Assembly (NCBI RefSeq): GCF_032854445.1
Contig: NW_027017957.1
Coordinates: 557,477 to 621,476, forward strand
Source: Liolophura sinensis
Taxonomy: Eukaryota > Mollusca > Polyplacophora > Chitonida > Chitonidae
Length of the DNA: 64,000 bases
Direction of reading: 5' to 3'
The notes under the pieces are model-generated. The model was not told where the DNA came from. It ran no database searches and saw only the letters and a list, made by a program, of their open reading frames with translations. The position numbers and the translations under genes are program-made. The stretch's first letter is position 1; each line of letters opens with the position of its first letter. Positions 1-11,850 of this stretch are shown piece after piece.

Positions 1-1533
1 TCGACATTAGATCAATATGATGATTTGGATCAAATTACAACTACATTGGCGGTTCTGTGTTGTTGCCAACTGACGGTATGTCCCAAGATGACAATCGATT
101 TGTTGCTTTCTTTCAAAGCGTCTGGTTCAACGTTTGACCAACATATCTGTGCAGGTAGACAGCCTTGCCCCAAGTACTAATAATCTGTTGAGTTATCCGT
201 ATCAGCCTATGACAAAACAGCCACAACCAGCGGAATTTAAGAAATAAAGCTAGGTCACCTTCAACTGAATATTTGGAGCCTTCACCAGTCCTGACAAGTG
301 ACCTTCCCATTATTCAGGGTCAAGCAGATAATGTGACATACAAGGTTAAACGATGTCTGGAAAAACCTGTCCCACTCTGCCTAATCCACCATGTTTTTCT
401 GTGGTAATACACCACACTCAAGGCTAAGTCAGGCTCTTTTTATTTATTTATAAATGCGTGTATGGAGCTTTTCGGGTTTGTACTTTCCAACTAACCTGTA
501 ACTTTTATATTTGCTCGCTGGGGATTACACTTTACAATGTATCTGTTGACACTATTTAAACAAGTATATATTGTAACGGTCTATGTATTAAGTCGTGATA
601 CTCCAGTAAAAGCAATGAACATTTGTCATGGGATATCCCAATATTCATTTATGTCCATAATACTGATGTGCAAGTTATTCGTCATATCGACGGGTTTATC
701 ATTTGTGTTTGGTGTTTTAACAGAATAAATAGCTATTGTTTTAACCTAGTTGAGACACATTCCAACTGCTAGTTGTAATTAAGCATCGAATCCCGCATTC
801 ATATACAATGTATCATTCATCTATCAACAAAGGACATACCAGATATATAATGATAAGTAATTTTAATGATAAGAGGGAACCGACACCAAATAAAACTAAA
901 TACATGATAAAGAGAGGGAGTAAACTGTCCGTCACAAGGAATATTATCCAACCACGGTATCTTTATCATATAATTCGAAAGTCCTTCAGTATTATCTACT
1001 GTAAATACATTTAAATCGTACCTTCATTGACAAAATTGGAATAAATATCACCAGAGCTTTCGACTATAAACACTGAAAGGTTAACTGGGAAAGATAACAT
1101 AAAATCCGCTATAACAAAACAACGCAACTGAAAACCAGCAGGTAACTTTCGAAAGCACATTTTGTAGACATTTGGACATTAAGTCTGTCACTTTATTTAC
1201 ATTCAAAAAATGATATAGGGTACAGCTATCGCACAAAAAATTGAAAAAAATTCTATAAAGTTTTGAAAGCCGGGAGATGAAGTTCAGCATTGGGGATATG
1301 GCACTGACTTTACTCCGAAGAGCCATGTTGTATAAGCCCTTATTAACTTGGTCAATCACTAGCGCTAAAATTGTCACGTGGTAATTGTCTATCACGTCAT
1401 AAAAAAACAATTAGATCTCGATTGTAGTGTGTTTTTTTTTTATAGTGGATAGACAAATATCGATGCAATAAATTCGATTTTGCGTTTAGTTTATGTGTTA
1501 AACCGAAGTATTTTGGGCCACACATTTCTGAAC

Positions 1534-1592
1534 TATGAATATTCTTGAGTACGGCGTAAAACACAAATCAAATATATAAATAAATACATTTT
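1534..1592 (+). mobile_element. SINE family 1 3'-end fragment
   Basis: Conserved tail 'attcttgagtacggcgtaaa' followed by AAATA repeats; the body is missing. A similar scrap lies at 7618-7660 in reverse orientation. Confidence 0.75.
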
Positions 1593-4500
1593 TGAACAAT
1601 GAACTGATAACGGCTGCCCGTGTCACAAGTACATGTTAGTCAGGATAGTGGAGTAACTTGTTAGGGTGGGCTGGCAAGAAAACCTCCTCGGGAGAGTAAT
1701 AGCTTGAAGAAAATTATTGAGACTTGCATTATTTTTCCTTATCAAAGCCAGATTTATTTCGAAAAGATCTTCCCAAAATTTGAATGAAAGAGTCTGTTAT
1801 CAATCAGAAGGTCCTGCTTTTCGGTAAATTCCCTGAAGTTGGTACAGTCAGCTTGGCCATACACGATGAGGACGAACAGGACCGCTATAACACTACGCTT
1901 GTGTCCACGAACTTCATCCTGTCCGAGCGCCAAACTAATCCGAAACATCGGCCCTTTGAACATAGAACAGAGATACACTTTGGTTGGGTATGAGCCGTTT
2001 GTGTTTGTATTTTCTCATTGTCACATTGTTTAATACCGATGGTACCAAAGAATAAAAGGTTTTGTGACGTCACTCTGGATTGCTATAACATAGTAAAATG
2101 GCGTCACCAAATGTGTGGCCCGGTACTGGCGATTGTTTGCTATTTATTTTGTTGATAAGCGGAGTAAAAAATTTTAAAAATATTTTAAGAAAATTTTAGG
2201 AATAATACTTTACTAATTAATTCAGCTTTAGTTGCAAACTTTATGTTTACTTTCAAGCCGAAAATCTTGCACCAGTTTCTAAGTCTTGAATCCCTGCTTT
2301 CGTCATGACCATTTTTAGTACAAATCTTCAGAACACCAGTAATTATACATATATTTAGTCCATGTGCGATTTAAGTAATTTCCTAAAGTCGGTTTTGTTC
2401 GCTTTACGGCTGTAATTTGTCCTGAATAACGCGGAAATGTCTATTGGATGGTCGACGATATGGAGTGTTTCATGTAATATTCCAAATAGCTTAGAGGCGT
2501 GCTTCGTTAAACTGGGAAGAATGGAAAAGAAAGATATGAAATTAAATTTCCGGGAAAAGCCCTTTGTTCTTCCTGCTGTTCATTAGTACATATCTACAGT
2601 CAATTGTCTCCAATCAAAGAATTGCGTCAGACACCAGATCTTTCACGGAATGGCCAATATGACTGTCAATTTTCAACAATTCCACTTAAATGGTACTACA
2701 TTTTGTTGTAAATCTTTTGGGAAAATGTCATGCAATTTAATACATTTTATATACCCTCTGGAATCAGAGAGTACTTTGATAATATCGTATTCATGTACAC
2801 AGGTATCAGGACCAAAGGGCGTGGTTCAGCATGAAATTGTTACATTGCCCTAAACTTAAATAATATCAGTTTAAACAATTCCATAAATAATCATTTTAAA
2901 GTCCCATTACCGTAAACACTTTATATGACTGATTCCACTATATAGGTGAATTTTTATAACCTTTATTTATAGCATTACATTAATGCCGTATCATTCGCCA
3001 GTTTGTATTTTACGATGTTTGAACAGCCTAGCTGTGGGCCTAAGACACTAAAAAAAATACACGCAAATGCCTAACAGTAGGCCTATTTTTGCTCGAACTT
3101 CTAAAATGTAGGTCACTGTTTACCTGCCAGTCTGTTTGATGTCACGGATTTTAACCTATCACTCGGTACTACTATGTACTGTCAAATGTAACTTAGTGGT
3201 TTTTTTACGGTTGGGTACTCTCCTTTGTGAGTTAAACCGATACACAAATATGTATATTCTCTGTCTTAAAATAAATATATTTGCTAGCCGAATCAAAGGG
3301 CAACGGTGATGACAGAATACACCTAACACTACCCTCAGTAGCATGTTTAGAGCTATGCAGGTTATTGCAAACCACCTAGTATTACCTCAGTTATAAAGGA
3401 CCAATACGTGTATGCACATCTGGTCTGGTTGTAAACACCAATTTTGGAAACAAATGCAGAATATGCATCAATTCGAAGACATCAAAAAGTCAAGAGGCAG
3501 CAGACGTGCATAGAAGTTGCAGCTTGTCTTACTTATGATAGCCAGAGCAATTAATTAATCTATCAATATTACCTCGCTTCAAAATATTTTGTGTCGACAA
3601 AACTGTATGGAGTTTCCCATGAATAAGGCGCGTGACCTTATCTACAGCCTTGAAAGTATCCATGACAACCAGATGACCCTTTAAAATTCCTTTTGATGAC
3701 GTCGTATTTACTCGCACAGTAAATGTCCGGTCATGTTCAGCGACGCAGTATTATTTACTAAATGTGCACATTTACAAATCTACCTACCACAGGACAAATA
3801 ATCTTCTTTATTAAGGATAACCTTTTCTCCATTTGTAGCGTAATTCGGTTCTCCGCTTAGCGCATACATGTCCATCCCGCCATCGGAATACCGTCGTTTA
3901 TGTCCTGTTTAAATGATTATCAGCTTGTCCCTTAGCACATATAACATTGTCAACACAGTGATAGTTTTCTCAACCCCGTTTGCTTGGTATACATTCCAAA
4001 ATGGCCGCCATGTACATCGGATTTTCACTTAATCACAAAGTTACTGGGACACTAGTTTAAAAAATAGCCAGACCAGAGACCAGACTTAAATAATCCTGTG
4101 TGTCAGTGTATGGTAGTGATTATCATTCATTTTATAACTTACCATTAACAGACAACAATATCCAATAACAGTTTTCCTTTCTACACTTTAGTCAAACAAG
4201 TTTATACAGCTAGTACATGGTATTATGCTGTGAACTACTTAGATCAATTTCAACAGCAAAATCACAAATGCATATGCTCACTAGGGTTGTCTCCCCTAAA
4301 ACAACTCTTTCTTTTTCTCATTGTAACTTCGTGGGGTTACAGAAATTTTAATGCTGATTTTACAAGAATTTCGGCGGTAACATGACAAATAGTTTTTTTT
4401 TAACAGGTTGGTATCATTCGTGATAAAGTTACACTGCTGCCTTACTGGATAGGATAGTATATGTCACGACTTTTTTCGGGAAACAGCATCGGAATGTACT

Positions 4501-4660
4501 TGGTTTCCTCTGTCTCCCGCTTGAAAAGTTAAGCCCAGGCAATGTTATTTGAAAATGTAAAAATTAAGCCTATATTGGCAATGTTGTAACATAAATATAC
4601 TACAACAGAAAGAGTAAGGACAGAACAGCTTTTTCTTACCTAATTCCGCTAAAGCCATAG
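1593..4660. other. No gene recognised
   Basis: Apart from the possible leader exon at 1.85 kb, this is AT-rich sequence without coding-like frames or recognised repeats. 1-1530 is likewise empty. Confidence 0.5.
1846..1948 (-). CDS. Possible signal-peptide exon of a gene running off the left edge
   Basis: Minus-strand open segment, from the third in-frame ATG, encoding an Arg/Lys-containing n-region and a hydrophobic core 'SVIAVLFVLIVYGQAD', followed by GACT and GTACCA, a possible phase-1 donor. The shape resembles the other two leader exons in this window. The donor is only moderate and no following exon is recognised in the 1.8 kb left of it, so confidence is low. Confidence 0.28.
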
Positions 4661-5002
4661 TTCTAGGGACTTGTAAGTTGCTACTATTTTATCATTCACA
4701 TCGACAGTTAGACAGAACTGAGGTAAACGTTGACCGTATTTTACCGGTTACATGTGACCATTAGCTAGCTACTACACCGCCGTCGCTGCTCTGGTATTAC
4801 TCTGTATGCTGTACGTCTGACTGTGTCATAGTATTACCAGTGAAATCTGCCCTTTTGTCACAAGGATTAGGGTTTTAATAATAATAATGCTTTGTTTCAG
4901 ACACCAAGGTACATATGAAAATGTTTTGGAACAGAAGTAAGAGAAACGCCAAAATGTTAAAAGCACATGACCTCTTGGCTACATTAATGTACAACAGGCA
5001 AT

Positions 5003-5276
5003 ATTTATTTATTTATTTATTTATTTGACTGGTGTTTTACGCCGTGCTCAAGAACGTTTCACTTAGACGGCAGCGGCTAGCATTATGGTGGGAGAAAACC
5101 GGGCAGAGCCCGGTGGAAACACACAACTATCCGTAGGTTGTTGGTGGACCTTCTCACGTACACCAGAATAGGAAGCCAGCATGTGATGGGCTTGAATTCA
5201 CAGCTACCGCACTATGAGAGGCTCTTGCGTCATTACGCTGCGCTAGCGTGCTAACCAACTGAGCCACGGAGCCTCC
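5003..5276 (-). mobile_element. SINE family 1, full length, reverse orientation
   Basis: Complete minus-strand copy with an (ATTT)n start and head ending 'gagccacggagcctcc'; a C-rich run follows. No clear target duplication. Confidence 0.9.
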
Positions 5277-5706
5277 AACCTCCCCCCTCCCCCCCCCCCC
5301 CTCCAACAGGTAACAATGAAGATGTAAAGTTCTATATCGGTAGATTAGCGGAGGATCTTATTATACGTACTCGGTTTTGATTAAATGCAGTTTTAGTTGA
5401 AAACTGTACAAATGTACTTGAACAATATGCCTGGAATAGTGACTTCTTAACTATAGTAAAACATTTAACGAATATCTTTAGAAACATATTTGCACGTACA
5501 CACAAGTTACGTTTTTGACGAAGAATGAAGCAAACAAGAAATGGCGAAAGAATTCCATACTACCTAACACCATTGGTAATATTAAAGAAAGATGATCCCC
5601 ATTTTGACTGCAAACTTTTGTACATGAGACCAAACGGTAATCGCGATCAATTATCTTTTTTAAGCCCAGTTAACAACACAATCAAATGCTTTGCTGGCAT
5701 CAAGAA

Positions 5707-5845
5707 ATGTGTTTATTTATTTATTTGACTGGTGTTTTAGCCGTACTCAAGAATATTTCACTTATAAGACGGCGGCTAACATTATGGTGGGAGGAAACCG
5801 TTTAGAGCCCCGGAGAAACCCACGACCATCCTCAGGCTGAGAAAT
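5707..5845 (-). mobile_element. SINE family 1 fragment
   Basis: Tail and 3' half of the body ('ccgtactcaagaatatttca'), reverse orientation. Confidence 0.85.
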
Positions 5846-6639
5846 ATATGCATACGGGGCTACCGTTAATGTAATCAAAATTGGGGATTTTGTTTTTTTG
5901 AGGATGTAAATAGGCCTTGACTCTTAGTTTCTCTGTTTTACAGCAATAGTAATTATCTTGTAAGTAAATACGGACAGAGCGTTCAGAATCGATGGCGCCC
6001 TGTTGCCTGTAGTAAGAAAAGGGTGCACTGGAAGGTGCTTACCCTTAAATGGGGTTACCGACTGTTGTAGCTTGAAACGAAACTGCCTGAAATAATTACA
6101 ACTAAGTAAAAAGTGGTTCAAAGATTCTTCCACTGAGCAATGGTCAAATAGTCCAGTGGCGTGTAAAATTAATCAGTGCAGATGTGCAAGTAATGGACAT
6201 ATTCCGGAAACAATCCTAAATGAGGAATAAATCAGCCTTGCGACTTCTTAACTGAATTAAAGCATAAAACACAGACGGTTCACAATCATGATAAAATTAA
6301 CAATCACTTGTTGCATCCCGGCTCTCATATATGGTACTGTATAAAAGAAAACGAATCGCCGCTGGGCAGTAAGCGCAGAAGCCTATTAGAGTACACTCCC
6401 TTGGAAGTGAGCTGAAACATTGTTAGCATTTATTGGTGCTGAAATGCTTAAAACTGTAGTATATCACCCCCTCCCCCTTAAAACAATGCAAGGGAACCAG
6501 GCTTCAGGACGCTTAGTCCACCAGCAGAATCGTGGTTTATGCAGGAATACCATATAATTAAAGAAGTACAGGACTTTCTAAACGAAAGCAGCGACAACAG
6601 TTTGATAGCTGACACGTAGCCGGAGCAATTCAGCCTGAA

Positions 6640-6990
6640 GAGTGAGTGAGTGCTTCGGGTTTAACGTCGTACTTAACAATTTTTAAGTCATATGACGACG
6701 AAGGAATCCTTTAGAGTGCATGTGATGTGCCTCCTGGTGGCAGGGCGGATTTGTGCCACTCTTTTGTCTACTGCTGCTTCACTGTGACGCCTTACCGAAG
6801 GCAAGTAAGCCGACCCGCCCGAACCATTGTACTGATACGGGTCAACCAGTCGTTGCACTACCCTCTTTATGCTGAACGCCAAGCGAGGAAATTACAACTT
6901 TTTCTTTTAAGGTCTTAGGTGTGACTCCACCCAGGGTTGACCCTAGATCCGGAAGCGGAAGCTTTATCAACTGTGCTATCGGGCCCGGTT
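6640..6990 (-). mobile_element. SINE family 2 (tRNA-like head, TCACTC tail)
   Basis: About 350 bases, related over its length to 45.87-46.21 kb. The right end, read on the minus strand, has a tRNA-like arrangement (CCCGATAGCACAGTTGAT, then GGTCAACCC, which fits a B box). The left end reads 'gagtgagtgagtgcttcggg', the 3' tail of the element. So it lies in reverse orientation. Confidence 0.8.
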
Positions 6991-9054
6991 ACCATGGCTT
7001 GAGCATTACGTAAATAAAGAAAATGCAGTTAAGTTAACTGCAATTTCTTAGTCGTCACAGTCCTTGAATTACAAAACATTCGGTGTTGTCATCACCTTTA
7101 ACATACAATAACATTAAAAAGTGCAAATGGACCAAGCCTCCTTATTCTTGCACTGTTTCCACGGGTTAAATCAGATCTGTTGACAGTTCACATCAGTAAA
7201 GCTTTCATGTCAAGTGTGCATGTAAATGCTTATATAATAGCAACACCCTCTAGCTCCATGGTTTATGCACAGTAAATAGAATTAATGAAGAAATGCAAAA
7301 ATTAAGTCGTGTGTCTCAAGCGCTTTTACTCAACTATTATTTCAAATATCGAGGTTATCTAGCATGGTGCTTTGACTTCACATCGTATCAGGCTGAATTC
7401 ACAGACACACTGCTTGCGATATTCTTGTAGATTACTCTATCTTAAAAATACTCTAACGAAGTAAATTGCATGATTCCAAGCGATTTGTTTGAAGAAAAAT
7501 TAAAAATGAATTAAAGCGAAAAGACTTGACATATTCTTGACAGACCATACGTGCAATGGATATTTACATCACCCAACAAGGAAACATTGTAAAGCTGTTT
7601 AGATTATGTTTGTGATTAACATTTTACGCCGAATTCAAGAATATTTCACATATGACTGGTAATGGTTGTTGATGGAGGAGACTGTGTGGTAAACCTCTGC
7701 AATTCGACAAATTCGATTTAATGCGGTCAAAGAATCATCCAGACCAGATTCCAACATGCGGTTTATTTGGCCGTTGAACAACGGGATGCGACGAATCAGA
7801 GGCTTGAGTTTACTGGTCTAGAGAAAACCCTCCGTTGTTATATTTGATGACTATCAGAGAATAAATTACACTGCCAAAGTTATTTTATTAGATTGAGCTA
7901 AATTTTACAGTGCATCCAAAGAGGGGCGTTTCTAAACGATCTGTTTATAATATGGTGTTTGATGAAAATTTAGAATCAATGCGACAACTCTTGATAAACT
8001 TACACGACCAAAGTTAGGTTGTTAGGAAACATCGCATGAGATGATACCGTTGCCATTCATTACCCAATGGCTATTTTTTTCCAGATGGGTTTTTAAAGCG
8101 TTTTCAAATTACACAGACTGAAGTTAGCTTGTTACAAGGTACTAACTATTTGGTTTTCCCCGCATTTAAATGATAGGTCACTCTTTCATCGTCTTCTCAA
8201 GTCATCCAGTTTCTTTTGGCGTAAGCAATCGAAGTCAGGAAAGGAAAACATACAGAGGAAGACAATGTTTCACAAGAGAGAATTGTACTTATTCCCGTGT
8301 AAGGACTGCGTGTAGAATGCGGTAGGTGCACAATGAAAGGAGTTGCTGAGATCATTACATTCAAGGTCTTGACCTGTCGCCACTGGTTGCTACTCTGTGG
8401 AGTTGACCAATCAGTGTGGTTTTCAAATACTGAGAGCATAAGCTAGGTTAGAGTATTACTCGACCATTAGCACTGATTAGCCAGTGGTAGTCTGCCAGGA
8501 TAATTTCACTAGCTGATCATGACAACACTGGTGTATTGCCCCTGATTGGTAGCTCGAAAGAAATTCACAGAAATTAAGGTTGAATAAAACGCGAAGCTGA
8601 TCCTGTCAGACAATACCTCTGAAAAGATTTATTGAAAGAAAACCTTAATTAGCACAAAACACCCTGTATAATTTTAAAAGAAAAATAAAATTATAACATA
8701 CACCACAGGGAGGTAATACCATTTTGTAACAAAACTTTCTTTGTATATCTGATCTTAACGCCAAACAAAACAAACTGAAGCACAGACAACGTTAGGTGTT
8801 GTCTAATTTCGTAATAACTTTTATATATTCGTTGATTCAACAACTATCGGTTTCGCGTGGAAGAGGCCTCGTATAATTTCTGGGGCTGGTTTTTCACTCT
8901 CGGTTGTCTGCATATGCATTTAATTTTTATCATTAACGAGATATATCCCTCGACGCGGACAATTTTCACCTATTTTTCTTTCATTCGCGCTCATCATTAT
9001 AATCAGCAATCAGTGTGCAATCCCTCATTCATGCACATGTAATCCTCACCAGCA

Positions 9055-9245
9055 ACGAATTTTTCCATTCACTAAACGTTATATCGATGATCTGCCAGTT
9101 TTAAACGACCCATATGTAGCAAAGGATGTGAAAGACATGTACCCACTTTCGCTGGAATAAAAGAAAACCACACACTCTCCGGATGGTACATTCTATCTGG
9201 ATCTATATTTGTACAAGTCTATGCATCGAAACAGACATTCATATA
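9055..9245 (+). pseudogene. Reverse transcriptase relic (YIDD motif)
   Basis: Plus-strand frame reads FTKRYIDDLPVLNDPYVAKD, later TTHSPDGTFYLDLYLYK. RYIDD is the catalytic YxDD box of a reverse transcriptase and the downstream YLDL is a conserved strand in Penelope-like and some LINE polymerases. There is a stop between them and nothing else of the protein in frame, so it is a dead fragment of a retroelement. Confidence 0.7.
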
Positions 9246-9365
9246 CCAGCCGTCAACCAATAAAGCAGTTCCGGGTCAATAATCCCAAGGCCAATTCCCA
9301 AAACGACGTTTAACACAAATTATCAAAGAACTAAGAAAGTATGTAAAGTACGAAAATAGGAAGTA
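9225..9365 (+). repeat. Dispersed repeat rep2, copy next to RT relic
   Basis: About 130-base sequence around 'aacgacgtttaacac' and 'aaagaactaagaaagtat'. Other copies: 10730-10870 (+), 12900-13075 (-), 18030-18175 (-), 19555-19720 (+), 26935-27065 (-), 32945-33065 (-). The last two are paralogous through the 6-kb duplication. Being contiguous with the RT relic here, rep2 may derive from the same retroelement. Confidence 0.75.
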
Positions 9366-10289
9366 ATCATACAAAGAGAAGTGGTCAGCAGTTTTCAAAG
9401 ATGTAGGAAAGACACAAGGTATGTTCTAGGCGACTGAGTGAAATCAGCTTTAACTTTTTTTCAGGAGTTACACCTACATTCTGTATCTTGCTCTGTACAC
9501 TAAATATATACACATAACACTGACATAAAACTCCACTAGGTATTGTAATTCTTTGCCAATTAGCCGTAAGATATTCGTCTGCATCCAAGCTTTTCACTCT
9601 GACAAGTACTGTTAGGGACTGTATAAGTATCATCACACACATTTGTATATCTCCTGTATCTGATAGCAAACACATATTGTTTTGACCGTTCGGATGGCGG
9701 AAAATGGTTTAATAATTGTTGCACATCTCGGATTAACAGATACATTACAGAGGCTCACCTGATACATGTACAAGGGCTAGGCCATTGTAAAGAGAGAATG
9801 GTTCGTGTTTGCGCTTAGTTGAAAATACAAAGAGAGTAAGAAGAATAAAATTATGTCTATAAATGGATGGATTCTATAGAAGGAGTAAAAAGGTTCTACA
9901 TCGGAACATTCCTCATTATTTTTAATAGCTACACAAAGTTAATTATATGTATATTATGTTGTTAGATAAATCAAGTGCCTCAAACAGCACAGGTATTTAC
10001 ATGTGAATCAGTTAGTTTCACCTTGTTGCCTGGGTCTGACGGATCGCCGAATCGGTAGACACAGTTGTGCAAGCTCTAGTAGTCCATAGTGAAACCGGCA
10101 CTCCTGCAGTTGTGTCTTCATGGTTACAATTGAAACATTTGTAAAGAAAGTTTTTCCAATGACATCAAAATTTAGCCGCAGAACTGCCACTGCAATATGG
10201 CTTAAGACGTCTGTGCCCTACGTCAAGCCCAGTAAACACGGAAAACATTTCCTGTCGTATACAAGATTTTCTAATCACAACAATATACT

Positions 10290-10460
10290 GGACATCACTA
10301 GTCTAGATTTACATAAAATCTAACTGACCAGGTTTCGAAGATCCTTAGTCCACCATGAGAGTTCTAGCTTTAATATGCAGAAATACAGGTAATCAGACAC
10401 TTAGCCCAATTTGCTAACGTGGTAAGTTGTAGGGGAGTGTTCTTCAAAGTATTAGAAAAC
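10290..10460 (+). repeat. Dispersed repeat rep1
   Basis: Core 'cttagtccaccagcagaatc' preceded by 'agtctagatttacttaaaa' and followed by 'tttatgc'. Copies or parts at 6481-6551 (+), 7060-7150 (+), 10290-10460 (+), 13200-13390 (+), 14520-14700 (+), 18600-18760 (-) and 30175-30330 (+). Non-coding; nature unknown. Together with rep2 it makes up much of 6-20 kb. Confidence 0.7.
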
Positions 10461-10999
10461 AATGTTGGAATATGTCAAACACGGTACCTAAAGTTATTGT
10501 AATCTTAATAGCCGTTTAAAGGACTCAACTATAACTTGTACCCGATGAATAATTATTCGAACGAACTTCAATGCGTTCATCTCTCATTTTAACCAGATGT
10601 GTACAGTGTATGCCAGATGGGTTGAGGTTTAGTACCGGTAACCACTCCCACTGGTATAGCTGTGAGAACTGCGAGTATAGCGCAAGAACTGGCTGGCTCA
10701 TTAGGGATATAACTTAGAAGTGTCTCAAAATCATGTAGGGTTATGTACCTTATTAGACGTTCCAGGTCAATAATCGCAAGGCCAATTCCCCAAACGACGT
10801 TTAACAAACAGTACTAAAGAACTAAGAATGTATATAAATTACGAAAATAGGAAGAAAGCAGGACGAAATCATAAAAAAAGATAAGCGTTCAACAGTTTCC
10901 ATTGAAGCAGAAAAGACGCAAGATATTTTCTGGGCAACTGAGTTAAATCAGTCTTCTATCAGTCTTCAAATGGTGTACTAAGCTACAATATCAGTTGTC

Positions 11000-11850
11000 G
11001 ATAACAAAATATGTATCTCTGTTGTACTTTGATTGTGAGTGTTTATATATCCAACGTGGCGATGTAATTCAACACGATAAATACTTTTCCCCTACCCCCT
11101 GCTTAGGCGGAGTTATACAGAATCATGAGGCAGAGCTACAGAGATTCTGAACCCTCGGCTGAGGCGGAATTATACACAATAATGAGGCAGAGCTCCAGAG
11201 ATTCTGAACCCTCGCCTTACGCGGAGTTATACACAATCATGAGGCAGAGCTCCAGAGATTCTGAACCCTAGGCTTATGCGGAATTATACACAATCATGAG
11301 GCAGAGCTCCAGAGATTCTGAACCCTCGCCTTACGCGGAGTTATACACAATCATGAGGCAGAGCTCCAGAGATTCTGAACCCTCGACTTACGCGGAGTTA
11401 TACACAATCATGAGGCAGAGCTCCAGAGATTCTGAACCCTCGGCTTACGCGGAATTATACACAATCATGATTCAGAGCTCTAGAGATTCTGAACCCTCGG
11501 CTTACGCGGAGTTATACACAATCATGAGGCAGAGCTACAGAGATTCTGAACCATCGGCTTACGCGGAGTTATACACAGTAATAAAGCACAGCTCCAGCGA
11601 CTCTCAACGCTCTGTCCACATTTACTTGACTTTAAGAGAAATGTACTGATTATAAAATTTTTAAAAAATTGGATTCAAGGTGTTTGATGGAATAACCTTG
11701 ACACACTAGTTCTTGCAGCAATTACCTGTGATGTTGACTGAACTTGTCACTCAACATTCAGGTTCTAACAAATGCTACAAGGCGAGATATGTTCACGCTA
11801 TATGCAAGACCCTTCGGTATATTTCTGTCCAGGTAAGTATAATTTACAGT
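11000..11850 (+). pseudogene. Decayed paralogue of the 19.8-kb tail exon
   Basis: Matches 19.73-20.10 kb at both ends: 'aaaatatgtatctctgttgt' occurs in both, as does the end region (tctaacaaatg ... cccttcggta). The middle has been expanded by a 57-bp repeat. Stops interrupt the reading frame in the first and third repeat copies and between the array and the end region. Copies 4-9 plus a short extension form one open stretch (11273-11649). The final segment ends in GTCCAG followed by GTAAGTA, a strong donor. Most likely a non-functional duplicate, although expression of the open part cannot be excluded. Confidence 0.55.
11101..11613 (+). repeat. 57-bp tandem repeat, nine copies, encoding ITIM and YxxM
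   Basis: Nine contiguous 57-base units start at 11101, 11158, 11215, 11272, 11329, 11386, 11443, 11500 and 11557. The unit translates as AYAELYTIMRQSSRDSEPS. Together with the preceding Ser it gives SAYAEL, a perfect ITIM pattern (SxYxxL), and YTIM, a YxxM pattern of the kind bound by PI3-kinase p85 SH2 domains. Copy 1 has TAG and copy 2 GAG in place of the first Tyr codon, and copy 3 ends in TAG. Copies 4-8 are intact; copy 9 is diverged (YTVIKH). The array is absent from the paralogue at 19.8 kb. Confidence 0.92.

Noticed and set aside
5222-5276. tRNA gene suggested by the tRNA-like segments in the SINE heads
   Set aside because: They are SINE promoters with diverged arms, followed by a SINE body, and do not fold as complete tRNAs by eye.
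11101-11613. CRISPR-like array
   Set aside because: Units are contiguous without unique spacers, in a eukaryotic context; it is a coding-type tandem repeat.
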